A program made the position numbers and the translations under genes. Below are positions 10,674 to 20,772 of a DNA stretch of 64,000 bases, piece by piece. Below the pieces are notes generated by a model. That model searched no databases and was not told the DNA's origin. It was given only the letters and a program-made list of their open reading frames with translations. The stretch is from Ricordea florida (taxonomy: Eukaryota > Cnidaria > Anthozoa > Corallimorpharia > Ricordeidae), in the NCBI GenBank assembly GCA_949710005.1, contig OX453281.1, forward strand, positions 18,339,501-18,403,500. The letters run 5' to 3'. Within the stretch, counting starts at the first letter, position 1, and every line of letters begins with the position of its first letter.

Positions 10674-13600
10674 TAAGACCCTGAGTGTTGGTCCGGCCAG
10701 GGTTTGAACCCGCAACCTCCCGCACAGTAGTCCGGTGCTCTACCAACTGAGCTAACCGGTCGGCGGTTGACTGTGGCAATGATAGTGATAGTAATAGTAA
10801 TAGTCATAATACAAAACAATGTTTATTGTGTTTCTTAGAGAAGACGATCTGCAGAAGATGAACTTATGATGCATCGGTTCCTTGCTGAGGGAGACTTGAT
10901 AAGTGTATCCTCTTAATTAATTCAGCAATTGTTTAACAATAATAATTCTTCCTTGTTTTTCTTGTATTATCCTGCAAGATCACATGGAATATCACCTGAT
11001 TTTCTGATTTCTATAAACAATTCAAACAGCAAAAAAGCCATTCATGATCTAACCATTAAAAATCTTGACAGCAAGCTTGGCCCCTTTCTTGGTATTTTCA
11101 GAAACAGCATTACAATGTTTTTATTTCTTTCGTGCCACCGTTTCTTCTTCTCGAGAAACTATGGATATTGCAGGATATCTCAGTGGCATGCTATGATGAC
11201 AGATATTTATTGTGTTATGATGAATTTGCAAAGTACATGTGCTGTCAGAAAATACTGATTTTTCATCATTGCAGAATGAAACCATGCAGTCTGACCATTC
11301 ATTGAAAACATCAAACATTCATTCTGCAGTGTTTTGAAAAATGTTTTTGAATTATTATGTTAAAAGGGTAATGAATAGTGTGAATATTCCAGGCTCTGCA
11401 GTCCAGGTTTAAAGTGACAGCAACAACACACCATAGGCAGGGTTTTCAATAAGAATTGTTGCAGCAGGAGAATTGTGTAAAGTGACAGGAGAATATTCTG
11501 AAAGCGCTCTATGTATGAATTTAAAACTAACTCAGGCCATCTAAATTTTACCGGAGAATTCTTCGTAGTAGCCGGAGAATTCTTCGTAATAGCAGGGTCG
11601 TAACGAGGTATATGGGATCAGGGATCAAAGGCCTGCAAGGGGGTGGGATCAGGGATTACAGCCCGGGATCTGGGCTCACGGCCCGTGGGATCGGGATCAG
11701 CGGTGTTTTTCATGGAATCAGGGATCAGGCTGTCCTAGATAACAACGAGGATCGGGATCAGGGATCAGAATTCTGATCGCTTTTGGGATCAGGGATCAAA
11801 ATTCTGGGTAAAAAAAATGGGATCAGCTACGAAAAAAATATACCTCGTTACGACCCTGTAATAGCCGGAGAATTCTTCATAGTAGCCAGAGAATTCTTCG
11901 TAATAGCCAGATAATACTTCGTAATAGCCGGAGAATTCTTCGTAGTAGCCGGAGAATTCTTCGTAGTAGCCAGAGAAATCCTCGTAATAACCGGAGAATT
12001 CTTCGTAGTAGCCAGAGAATTCTTCGTAATAGCCGGAGAATTCTTCGTAGTAGCCAGAGAATTCTTCGTAATAGCCAGATAATACTTCATAGTAGCCGGA
12101 GAATTCTTCGTAGTAGCCAGAGAATTCTTCGTAATAGCCAGATAATACTTCATAGTAGCCGGAGAATTCTTCGTAGTAGCCAAAGAAATCCTCGTAATAA
12201 CCGGAGAATTCTTCGTAGTAGCCAGAGAATTCTTCGTAATAGCCAGATAATACTTCATAGTAGCCGGAGAATTCTTCGTAGTAGCCAGAGAATTCTTCGT
12301 AATAGCCAGATAATACTTCATAGTAGCCGGAGAATTCTTCGTAGTAGCCAGAGAATTCTTCGTAATAGCCGGAGAATTCTTCGTAGTAGCCGGAGAATTC
12401 TTCGTAATAGCCAGATAATACTTCGTAGTAGCCGGAGAATTCTTCGTAGTAGGCGGAGAATTCTTCGTAGTAGCCAGAGAATTCTTCGTAATAGCCAGAT
12501 AATACTTCATAGTAGCCGGAGAATTCTTCGTAGTAGCCAGAGAATTCTTCGTAATAGCCAGATAATACTTCATAGTAGCCGGAGAATTCTTCGTAGTAGC
12601 CAGAGAATTCTTCGTAATAGCCGGAGAATTCTTCGTAGTAGCCGGAGAATTCTTCGTAATAGCCAGATAATACTTCGTAGTAGCCGGAGAATTCTTCGTA
12701 GTAGGCGGAGAATTCTTCGTAGTAGCCAGAGAATTCTTCGTAATAACCGGAGAATTCTTCGTAGTAGCCGGAGAATTCTCCGATCTCCGATGCCTAATGA
12801 ACACCCTGCATAGGTAAACTTCATCGTTTAATTTTTGGTCTTTGACGTAAACAAGGCAGAAGTACAGTCTGTGTACAGCGATGGTTCATTGTCGTTACAC
12901 ACTCGCAGTCTCAAGTATGGGAAAGTAAGTCTGCCTACTGTAAAGTGATACATACATCCTATTGATAAGTACTCAGGTGCTTGGTTCGCTATCTCGGATT
13001 ATCAGCCGATAATCACCTCGACGAACAAAATGGCTGCCACTCGTTGGCGCGCTTTTGATGAAATAAAACTTTTTCATGGCGTGCAATGCTTTTTCTTTTC
13101 TTTTTTTTGAAATAATCACCTGTGTATTTATACTAAAACAATTATTCGCCTCAGGCTCAGTGATTATCTGTGAATATTCACCTCGACTTCGTCTCGGTGA
13201 TTATTTAGCAATTAATGAATGAGGCTGAGTAGGATATGAAGAATTTAGCGGATCGAGGAAGGTGTTATACGGCCTCGGTGGATAACACCCTTCCGAGATC
13301 CGCTTAATTCTTCATATCCTACGAAAGCCGAATTCATTAATTGCTTTATTATTTATCAAAATATTTTCAAACACTTAAAGGAGAAAATGAGCTTTATTTT
13401 CACAAATTTCACACCCACCAGCAATATCCAATATACAATAATTATAACAATAATATAAAACAAGCTCGTCCCCAGGTCTTCTCGGTTAACGGTGCCTTAC
13501 CCTGCGAAAACGCTGCATTTTTGACGTCATTTCCTCGTTAAAGTCAAAATTCTTCAAAATTTGGTCATCAGTAACTGGTTATGGTGAATTAAACGTGTGC

Positions 13601-16600
13601 TTTTAGCCAATCAGAGTCGGGGAAATATTTTGAATGAATAATAATCATCAATAATCACTTCGCCTTCGGCGAATAATTGTTAATTCAAATTGCAACTGTA
13701 GCAAGGCTGGTATATACTTCATGTGAGAATGGCACGTATGCATTCCCTACAGTTTATTATACATAGAGATTAATTCATGGTTGGTGAGTGCGTACGATTT
13801 TTATTCACGAGTTGTGAAGAATCATAAACGAACGAGCGAGTGAGATTTTGATTCTTTACAACTAGTGAATAAAATCGTGCATACGAACCAACGATGATGT
13901 AATTTGTTTACATGTGTACCGAGATTTAATCCAAAATAAATCGTGAAACGATGTATATCGAGGCGAAATCAGTACAAACATGACAACGAGTTTCAAACGC
14001 TTTTATTTTAAGCAAAGTGAATTGTGCTTCTAATCAAAGTTCATTTTTTTTTCCAATGATTGAAGCTTAAGTTAATTTTTCAGTCAAATGACAGTGGAAA
14101 CTTTTCGCTTTAATATTAGGAGCAGGTCAAAAGCCTAAAATACAAAGTTCAAAGCAGTAAAGTTTTTTTTGGCTGTATTCATTTCTAAATATAAGCTTAA
14201 TAATCAGAGTCAGAATCTAATACTTTTCATCTTTTGTACCTCTTTGGAGAAAACTCCAATTTAGCTTTTTGGATCGCCAGTTTCAGGTATTGATTCAGCC
14301 TGTTGACTGAAATGCTGAATTGACCTTCATAAATTGCAGGACCCGTGAAAAGTGACATAGCTTGCTGGCTGTGTTCATCGATCTGATCTGCTGCCGAATT
14401 GGCTGAATGAAGTTCAGCCGATTTTTGGGCAGCTTGGGATGAATTCATTTTGTTGACAGTTCACTCAAAGAGACAGGTTTGGCTGCTGTTTTGCAGGAAC
14501 CACTGAAACTATATCTACAAATCTTGAGTTGCGCGAACTAGACAACATGATTCACTTTTTGCTTCGTGTAAGTTAATGAAGCCGATAGTGAAAGGCAGCA
14601 AAGGCGATACGATTTTTGTCACTAATGGAAATTATCGTATGCGGGCTGTGATTGTCATACGATATTTTTCACTCGTGAGAAAAATCGTACGACCAATCAG
14701 ATTTCTTGACATTTGAAACATACGATTTTTAATTCACAATTTATTTCTGAATAAATCTCAGTACATATATAATAAATGCTATGTCGCGAATGCATATGTG
14801 TGATTCTCACATGAAGTATACCCCCCAAGGCCAGTGCAAAAACGACTGAGGGCCTATATTCTCCAAGTATGGTTCCAAGCAAATTTGGTCAATAAGAGGT
14901 TTATTAGATGACTGGAAACTGTATTGAGAATTTGTGTATTGAAAAATGCTATTCCAGAGAATTAGGGAAAATGTTTGTACTTCAAGATCGGTCATATCAA
15001 AATAAGGCATGTATGTGCCCGCTATTCATTGCATGGATTTTTGCGAAAAAATATTGTCTTTGAAAAGACCCTTAGGGAGAGTCAATTAAGTATTTGTGTA
15101 TATAGTTTATAATTTAAGTATGGGTGGCGTTCAGAAAAATTCCATTAGATGACTTCACTTGTATAGTATAGATCTAGTGGACAAAAGTTGTGTAGGCAAA
15201 TTTTGGAAGACTTTTCATTAACAGTCATCTCTACAGAGCCCATTAGCTGTCGAGTTTTGTTCAGACCCCTTTTCATTTTTTCCTTCTTATCTTTGTGTGC
15301 CATTCTGCAGCTGAAAGAAGGCACGTTGATACGAGTTCCTCCGTCGCTTGTAAAGCGTTGCAAGACTCACTTTTTGAATCTTCCGTGCGGAGCCAGTGTT
15401 ATTCTGGGTAATAATGGTTACGTGTGGATCAGTCCGCTCGCCCCAGAAGAAACCATACCCACAGACAGTCCGGCAGACCGAAGTGTGAATAATGACCCCG
15501 CTTCTACTCAGGTTGATATATTTATTAGGGATTCCGTGTGAATACAGTTGTAAGCACAAGAAAATTTGTGTAAATTATGTTAGTTAAGCAATAAATCGCA
15601 GTTTCTATGTGTTTACCAGCGTAATGAATCACGCGGGATCAGTGTTGGGAGCTCTTCGAGTGTTCCCCCAACATTTCAAGTGACTTATTACGACGGTGAA
15701 CCAACAGAAACCGCGGTTTATTGCTTTTATAAACTAACTTTGAATAAAAACAGAAAATGTTTCTCTTTTCTATGGGTTCACTGGCACAATAACCCATAGG
15801 CTTTCGACCAATCAGCGCGCGCGTAGTAGTCAAAAACTCGAAAAAGAACGCGGCCAATATTCAGCCGTATTGACCGAACAAGTTTGGTCAATGAAGGATT
15901 TGTTATATGGCTATTTTTGTTTGTTTTATTTCGCAGGACAACGCGGGATATCCCGGGCGGGCGAAACACTCGCGAAACACTAGTGAAAGTTTGCGAGAAC
16001 TTGAAAACGCTGTCGAAACACTCGCCTGTCGGCTCGTGTTCCCACAGCATTTCTCGTTATCCCAAACTTCCACTCGTGTTTCTATTAAATAGATTTAGGC
16101 ACTTGAAACCTAAAAGCGGAGCTCCTCACACAGTCCCTCCAAAAATGCTTGAAAACTTGTAGAAAGAACTCAGCTTTATGCTTATGTCCCTCCAAAAACG
16201 CTTGAAAACTTGTAGGAAGAAAATTTTTCCTCCAAAGCCGCTATGAATAATCCGTTTCTTCAGCAAAACATTGTAGACTGCTGTAGACTGCTGTCTGTAG
16301 GTTGTGTAGCCGCGGCAAGCCGCGAAAAGCGCGCGAAAAACAAAGCCTCGTTTCGGTTTAAGACCTTCTAAATATCCCGGATGACTATGGCCGCCATGTT
16401 GGGGCAACATCGTCGTCGTCGTCGTCGCTAGGCGCACGCGCCCGCGAGCCATGCCGCTAGCCACGATGACCATGAAAACCCAAACACATGGTTTTCTCAA
16501 TTTCTATCCTCGCACGGTAGTTATGGGGCTCCGCTCTTTGGCTCTTCGAGCGTCTGTGGAGCTCCGCTATTAAACAATTAGATTATGAGCTCGAGATTTC

Positions 16601-18952
16601 TTTCGCGTGATAGACTTTTGTAATCTTGCCCAAATTGCGCCTGCCAAATCTCTAAGGAAAATAGAATCATTTGTGGTCAGTTCATATCATTGTCTCCTTC
16701 TTACCATCTTATCTGCTGTCTTTTCTCTTTTTTGCCCAGGTCTCCGACGCGGACAGAGCGACCATAGCCCGTTTGCGTAACTGTATAGTTATACTAACGG
16801 ATCACGGTGTCTTGCTTTTTGACACTTCACTGCAATATGCGTATGATACGTCTCTGAAATACTCCGTAAGTACGACCATTGCTTGAATACCTTTCCACAG
16901 TCGTGGATTGGCTCATAGAAACACTAGCTAAACCAGCATTAAACGTTGACTAAAGCTTCATACAAGTCCTTGTTAGCTGCCGAGAAGCCAAACTCGTTTT
17001 CAAGGTTTTCCGGGCGTTGTTCTTTAAAAATTGGTCGCCATTTTTAAAACACCAGTTTCTTTAGAAACTATCCCACAATACTAAGAAAAGAATAGTCTGG
17101 AATGAATTCGAACTAAAAACCAAACGAACACCGGTCTGACGCCCTACCCCCGGGGCTAAACCCCGGCCCTACCCCGGGTCTAAACCCCGACCCTACCCCC
17201 GGGGCTAAACCAGCCGTCTATGCTTTGAGCTGGTCACTACTGACCTGTACAATTGCTAAAAATGGCTTTCATTTTTATTGGGATAGCTACCGCCGTTTTC
17301 GCAATCGTGTGACAAATGAAATAAGATCAGCGAAAGCGTCTTATAATAAACGGCTCATCGAGGAAAGTGGTGGTGATCACAGATCGTTTTGGAGGACGAT
17401 GAAGAAAATCCTGCCGGGTGAAAAGAAAGTTACGTCTCCAAACATTAAAGTGAACGGCGTTGTCTCTTCAGACAAACAATGGACTGCCAATGCATTTAAT
17501 AAGTTTTTCGCATCCGCGGCAAGCAAATTGATGGCCACCGTACGGTCAACTTGTGGTCATAATCAACGTGATCACAATACGTCTATCCGGCAATATCCGC
17601 CGTTTAATTTTCTAGAAATCTCTGAGGAATTTGTTCTGTCGCAGTTACGTAGCCTGAAATCTGGGAAGGCTGTGGGTTTGGACGGCATACCAGCGCGCCT
17701 TTTAAAAGATTCTGCGGATATTGTAGTCAAGCCTGTGACGTTCATTATCAACACTTCGTTGCGTACTTCCAAAGTCCCTTGTGATTGGAAATCTGCGCGG
17801 GTCATTCCACTTTTTAAAAAGGGCAAGGCTGATGAGATGGACAATTATCGCCCGATTTCCATTTTACCTGTTCTATCCAAGGTTTTAGAACGGGCTGTAC
17901 ATATCCAACTGTACAACTATCTTCAGCAATACAAAATCTTGAGCCCTTATCAGTGCGGGTTTCGGAAGTGTCACTCGACAGAATTCGCTGCTTTTAGTTT
18001 TTCTGATAATATTCGTAGGAACATGGACCAAGGTCAATTAACTGGTGCTGTGTTTATTGACCTTCGTAAACCTTTCGACACTGTGGATCATGCGGTACTT
18101 CTGGACAAGCTTTCCAATTTGGGGATTGTGGATAAAGAGCATGGCTGGTTTACGGACTACCTGTCGAACCGCACCCAGGTTGTTGAGTTTCAAGGGGTGA
18201 CTTCTACTCCGGAAGCCATCTCTGTTGGAGTACCTCAGGGTTCTATCCTCGGTCCACTTTTGTTTATTCTTTTGTTTATTCTAGACCTTGAAGCCCTCCA
18301 AAACCGGGCTGCCAGAATAGTTGCACGAACTGTGCGCAGCAACCCGGCAATGGACGTTCTGAAATGGCCCACGCTGGAGGAGCGCCGTCGTAAATCTGTT
18401 TTTAAACTCGTTAAGAAATGCCTGCAAGGGCAATGTCCCCAATATTTTAAAGAATATTTTAAACGTAATAATGCAATCCATGCGCGCGTCACTAGACAAA
18501 GCAACCTTTTACATCCGCCTGCTGTAAGGACTGAGATCGCAAAACGATCCTTCTATTACTATGGTTGCACTCTCTTTAACGAACTATCTTGATGGTATTT
18601 CGTACTCAGTTGCTTCTAAATCTTTTATTTGTACATAGTTTTCTATCTATATTATTATTAATGTTAGTGTAATGCATATGTATGCTATAGTTTTAGTACA
18701 TTGTTGCGCTCAGGGCTCCCATTGATAACAGACAGCTTTTTGCATCTGAAGGGGCTACCCTGAGCGGTATAAATCAATAAAGGTTCTTTACTTCTTTACT
18801 TTACTTCATGCTGCGAGAGTTTACCGACGCTTGATCCTTGACTTATATCCTATTTTTTTACATTTTTTTTCCAGGTAAAGGAACTTCTTAAGCCGGAAAT
18901 ACAGGAAGAAATTGCAGACACAGTGAGACAACGCCTTATCCAAGAAATGTAG
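5764..18952 (+). CDS. EXOSC2: Exosome complex component RRP4 (EXOSC2)
   Basis: Nine exons give a complete 298-residue protein (human 293): 5764-5882, 5969-6070, 7530-7575, 8706-8795, 10839-10904, 12856-12924, 15311-15511, 16740-16865 and 18875-18952. All junctions keep phase and the coding total is 897 nt. Rrp4 is one of the three S1/KH cap subunits on the RNA exosome ring; it guides RNA into the 3'-to-5' degradation and processing machine of nucleus and cytoplasm. The N-terminal domain carries the family motif GHGTYGEGEKL near residue 41. The S1 domain spans roughly 75-165 (YNGEVGDVVVGRI; SLHTRSLKYGK). The KH-like part (CGASVILGNNGYVWI) is in exon 7, and the C-terminus ends KPEIQEEIADTVRQRL. 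Exon 5 uses a weak donor (GTATCC). Every intron except the first is large, and most carry transposon debris. The exons show no damage, so the gene is probably functional. Confidence 0.96.
6287..6483. mobile_element. foldback (hairpin) element in EXOSC2 intron 2
   Basis: Two arms of about 93 bases, nearly perfect inverted copies, meet around 6381-6390. The outer ends read AAGAAAATGGGTAAATC and its complement. The arms contain TCGAAACGTCAGCAC near the loop. There is no coding content. This is the structure of a MITE or foldback element. Confidence 0.85.
6547..6690. repeat. direct duplication with octamer and CCAAT motifs
   Basis: Two related copies of about 39 bases (6574-6612 and 6648-6686) each contain ACTAATGCAAAT and CAATCTGATTGG. 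They are preceded by matching CCTACTAGTA sequences at 6550 and 6639. The octamer-like ATGCAAAT and inverted CCAAT box are probably incidental to a repeat family. Confidence 0.5.
8447..8637. mobile_element. short MITE with CAGGGTTTTCA ends, single-array copy
   Basis: This 191-bp element in EXOSC2 intron 3 starts CAGGGTTTTCAATAAG and ends CTAATGAACAGCCTG, giving imperfect inverted ends. The flanks AGTAGT and AGTAGC match at five of six positions, as for a decayed 6-bp target duplication. It is homologous over its whole length to the outer parts of the element at 11438-12808 but has only about two degenerate internal units where that copy has about 46. Confidence 0.75.
9759..9970. mobile_element. 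foldback element in EXOSC2 intron 4
   Basis: Inverted arms of about 49 bases run from GATAATATAAATTC and TGTCACACGATGTAGTC inwards, with matching complement at 9920-9970. The centre holds AGAAGACTAGCTGTAAGC followed by GTCGAAACGT. Related material occurs at 10117-10194, 35650-35770 and 63364-63475. Confidence 0.85.
10117..10194. mobile_element. compact hairpin related to 9759-9970 element
   Basis: Two arms containing TTGTCACACGA and TTGTGTGACAAAAGA face each other across a short centre with CACTTGATGTTGA. It looks like an internally deleted relative of the foldback just upstream. The DNA between them is low-complexity AAT/AAC-rich sequence. Confidence 0.65.
10286..10764 (-). mobile_element. 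tRNA-derived SINE, near full length
   Basis: Read on the minus strand it opens with a tRNA-like head: box A-like TTAGCTCAGTTGGTAGAGC and box B-like GGTTGCGGGTTCAAACCC. A central domain follows (CTTATCGGATAAGGACGA), and it ends with a conserved tail (GTAAAGCGCCTTTGAACATA, then GTGTGCTATAGAAATTC) and an ATTATC-type repeat. SINEs are RNA polymerase III transcripts copied by a partner LINE. Other copies are at 40778-41070 and, in pieces, at 22390-23170. It is not a working tRNA gene because the anticodon arm is poorly paired. Confidence 0.85.
10905..11437. other. EXOSC2 intron 5, unique part
   Basis: Non-coding AT-rich intron sequence before the array-bearing MITE. I see no exon-like segment with splice sites and no repeat. 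Confidence 0.5.
11543..12779. repeat. 21-bp minisatellite
   Basis: The unit is GCCGGAGAATTCTTCGTAGTA and variants with GCCAGAGAATTC and GCCAGATAATACTTC. Many variants recur in the same order of three, giving a 63-bp higher-order unit. Without the insert at 11593-11858 the array is about 965 bp. Because 21 is a multiple of three, one minus-strand frame stays open for over 300 codons with heptads like NSPATTK; I do not regard this as a gene. Confidence 0.95.
11593..11858. mobile_element. nested DNA element with CAGGGTCGTAACG ends
   Basis: Inverted ends CAGGGTCGTAACGAGGTATA and its complement bound 266 bp, flanked by a TAATAG duplication at 11587-11592 and 11859-11864. The interior repeats the motif GGGATCAGGGATCA. 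Because it interrupts the 21-bp array, it inserted after the array existed. Confidence 0.85.
12985..13202. repeat. MITE-like sequence, part of a nested insertion
   Basis: This stretch in EXOSC2 intron 6 has several copies of a TGATTATC/GATAATCACCTCGAC motif in both directions and TTATTCGCCTCAGGCTC. Similar sequence resumes at about 13651-13690 (AATAATCACTTCGCC). It may be one element split by the foldback at 13203-13650. Confidence 0.5.
13203..13650. mobile_element. hairpin-headed element, copy 1
   Basis: A palindrome of about 140 bases (arms TAGCAATTAATGAATGAGG and GCCGAATTCATTAATTGC, centre GGCCTCGGTGGATAACACC) is followed by about 300 bases of tail ending TTGAATGAATAATAAT. A second copy lies at 22639-23084 with the same structure and boundaries, which defines the element. 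Confidence 0.8.
13711..14822. mobile_element. 1.1-kb DNA transposon, probably non-autonomous
   Basis: The ends are inverted copies: TATACTTCATGTGAGAAT on the left and its complement at 14805-14822, with weaker similarity continuing for about 70 bases. The target duplication may be TA or TATA; the palindromic end makes it ambiguous. The element sits in EXOSC2 intron 6 and contains a 73-codon minus-strand frame at 14227-14448. Confidence 0.75.
14227..14448 (-). CDS. small ORF inside DNA transposon, unknown
   Basis: A 73-codon frame starting at an ATG encodes a polar N-terminus (MNSSQAAQKSAELHSANSAA) and a basic C-terminus (KAKLEFSPKRYKR). It has no domain I recognise. It might be a passenger or the remnant of a longer transposon protein. 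Chance is also possible at this length. Confidence 0.25.
   Translation of the reverse strand: MNSSQAAQKSAELHSANSAADQIDEHSQQAMSLFTGPAIYEGQFSISVNRLNQYLKLAIQKAKLEFSPKRYKR
14870..15310. other. EXOSC2 intron 6, remainder
   Basis: Mostly unique intron sequence. The stretch around 14878-14915 (TTTGGTCAATAAGAGG) resembles 15884-15905 in the next intron, so a shared MITE family may be present in both. Confidence 0.35.
15640..16100. mobile_element. candidate MITE in EXOSC2 intron 7
   Basis: The segment contains a near-palindrome TTGACCGAACAAGTTTGGTC at about 15869, a local inverted pair around TATGGGTTCACTGG/AACCCATAGG, and GC-rich sequence unlike the surrounding intron. It is related in part to 14878-14915. 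I could not fix its ends. Confidence 0.4.
16131..16219. repeat. 33-bp direct repeat
   Basis: GTCCCTCCAAAAATGCTTGA and GTCCCTCCAAAAACGCTTGA occur at about 16132 and 16186, each followed by AAACTTGTAG and AGAA or AAGAA. A short CGT triplet run follows at about 16411-16427. Both lie in EXOSC2 intron 7. Confidence 0.7.
17140..17211. repeat. GC-rich 24-bp tandem repeat, three units
   Basis: Three units of the form CCCTACCCCCGGGGCTAAAC lie directly before the CR1-like LINE remnant in EXOSC2 intron 8. They stand out as GC-rich in AT-rich sequence. Confidence 0.8.
17225..18806 (+). mobile_element. 5'-truncated CR1/L2-like LINE with RT deletion
   Basis: A 455-codon frame (17225-18592) is reverse transcriptase of the jockey/CR1/L2 kind: GLDGIPARLLKDSADIV, DNYRPISILPVLSKVLE, FIDLRKPFDTVDHAVLL and GVPQGSILGPLLF. 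Immediately after the last motif it jumps to the C-terminal region (ALQNRAARIVARTVRSN). The segment with the catalytic YxDD is therefore missing, and a 12-base tandem duplication (TTTTGTTTATTC twice, near 18259-18282) marks the joint. The frame remains open, but the enzyme cannot work. The 3' end has GGGGCTACCCTGAGCGG, a polyadenylation-like AATAAA and a short CTTTA-rich tail. It lies in EXOSC2 intron 8, same strand. Confidence 0.88.
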
Positions 18953-19599
18953 TCTTAGTGTTGACCTTGCCCTCCCAAAATGCAGAAGCATAAACTTTTT
19001 CCTTGCAGCAACCATCGATTAGTAAAAAAGAAGAGAAGGGAGAAATTATGAACTTGAGGATCGACACTAAATTCTCCAACTAACACATAAGAAAGTGTAT
19101 AACAACAAAGTAAGGATAATTGCTCGTACGGAGACTATTACAGTGAAATGGGAAATATGTGGGAAGTTTTTGTGGCTACGAGCCAGAAGGCTGGTAACCA
19201 CTATGCCATCGGGTTGTAAGTAAGAGTAAAAACTTGACGCGCGAGAGATGCTAGGATTTCAAGTGTTCGGACTTGTTTCGGATTACGATCGACTTAACCG
19301 AGTCGACCATGTATTCAACTACTATGCAAATGGCGATATGTTAGAAAAGGTATTTTTATCGAATCGTGACGGACCTTATGGGACAATCCTCAAGAACATT
19401 GTAGATAATCTAAACAAGCTCATGGAGGAAGGAAATCTATAGATACCAGTTCTTCGGGAGCACTAGTTTATAATGTTTACTGTGTTTACTCGACTTCTTA
19501 CTTTTGTTTCAAGATGACTAGAATGACTATATTCAATATCTGCAGCTTTGCCATACGCGTAGGCTACCTGCGATTTCTAAGGCCGGATTGGGTTTAGCT
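18953..19599. other. 3' flank of EXOSC2; weak small ORF
   Basis: The likely EXOSC2 3' UTR starts here. A 64-codon frame at 19248-19442 (…FNYYANGDMLEKVFLSNRDG…) has an even composition and could be an exon or transposon remnant. I recognise no domain, and nothing else supports a gene. Confidence 0.3.
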
Positions 19600-20772
19600 C
19601 TTTGTCAGTTACCTCTGTTCTCCTTGAACGATGACCAACAACAACTTGAAAGCGTCCTTAATATTCCCCAGCACAAATCGGTTCGTCCTTGTACTTGGTC
19701 TAGAGCAAGTTAAAACAGACGGCCACCTCAAAACGCATCAAAACTGTCTTAAAATCATCAAGAATGTCTCTGAGATACTTGACCTAGTTGATACATGGAG
19801 AGTTTTGCACCTGGAAACTAATAGATACACGTGGAGACGACGACACTCTAAAATGCAGTGTAGGCTCGACATTTTCTTGGTTTGCCAAAGTGTTACTAAT
19901 ATCACAGTCCTTTCTGATATCCATGCAGGATACAAATCAGACCACTGTATGATAATATTAAACTCACTCGAACTCTAGGGTACCGGGATTTTGGAAACTA
20001 AATACATCCTTTTTGACTGAACTTAGTTACGTCAATCAAATTAAGGAGACTGTTCAGAAAACGCTAGATGAATATAAAGATGATGACTTTGTCAACCCTT
20101 CACTTCTGTGGGAAATGATTAAACTAGAAGTTCGTGAGAAATCACTCTCTTCTTCAAAGCAAAGGACCAAACAAACAAAACATCGCGAAACAGAGTTAGA
20201 ACAATCAATCGTCAAATTAGAGGAGGAACTCGACAAGGGAAACCTCAGTAACTTACAAACCTCGCACTTTGAAGATGAAATTGATAAACAAAAGCTTGAG
20301 CTTGAAAAAATAATTGAATATCGCACAAAAGAATTTTGAGACCCAAAGCCAAATGGTATAATGAAGGAGAAAAGAATACGAAGTCTTGAGAAAAGGCATT
20401 TTAAACAGAGCACAATGAGTCAAATTAAGGTTGGCGACAACGCTTTTATCAATTCTGATAAAGATATTCTATGTGAGTGGACGTCTTTTTATAAGAATCT
20501 CTTTGAATCTAAAAGCAAGGCAAGCAATTAATTCTCTTGACACGTCAGCTTTTTTTGACGGCGAAAACGATACGGCTCTTGAAGACTTTGAACGAAATGC
20601 ATGTGAAGGACAACTTAAGAAAAAAAGGCTCTAGAGGTTTTGAAAACTATGGAATCTGAGAAAACTCCAGGCACTGATGGTTTACCAGCTGAATTCTATA
20701 AAGTCTTTTGGAAAGACATATCAACCACTTTAATTAATGCATTAAATTTCGCTTATGAAATAGAATATACAC

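Larger units (their letters stand above)
11438..12808. mobile_element. MITE with expanded 21-bp internal array
   Basis: The element starts CAGGGTTTTCAATAAG and ends CTAATGAACACCCTG. Its imperfect terminal repeats are flanked by an exact 6-bp duplication, CATAGG, at 11432-11437 and 12809-12814. The left 105 bases and right 30 bases match the 191-bp copy at 8447-8637. The difference is the centre: a tandem array of about 46 units plus a nested element. It fills most of EXOSC2 intron 5. No transposase is encoded. The superfamily is unknown; 6-bp duplications would suit several cut-and-paste groups. Confidence 0.85.

Noticed and set aside
10690-10764. Possible tRNA gene on the minus strand
   Set aside because: Same SINE head, joined to a full SINE body and tail.
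11543-12779. CRISPR-like array
   Set aside because: Units are contiguous without unique spacers, and the context is a eukaryotic intron.
11848-12804. 318-codon minus-strand frame of NSPATTK-like heptads
   Set aside because: It is a direct result of a 21-bp tandem array without stop codons; it lies in a MITE and no start context or splice support exists.
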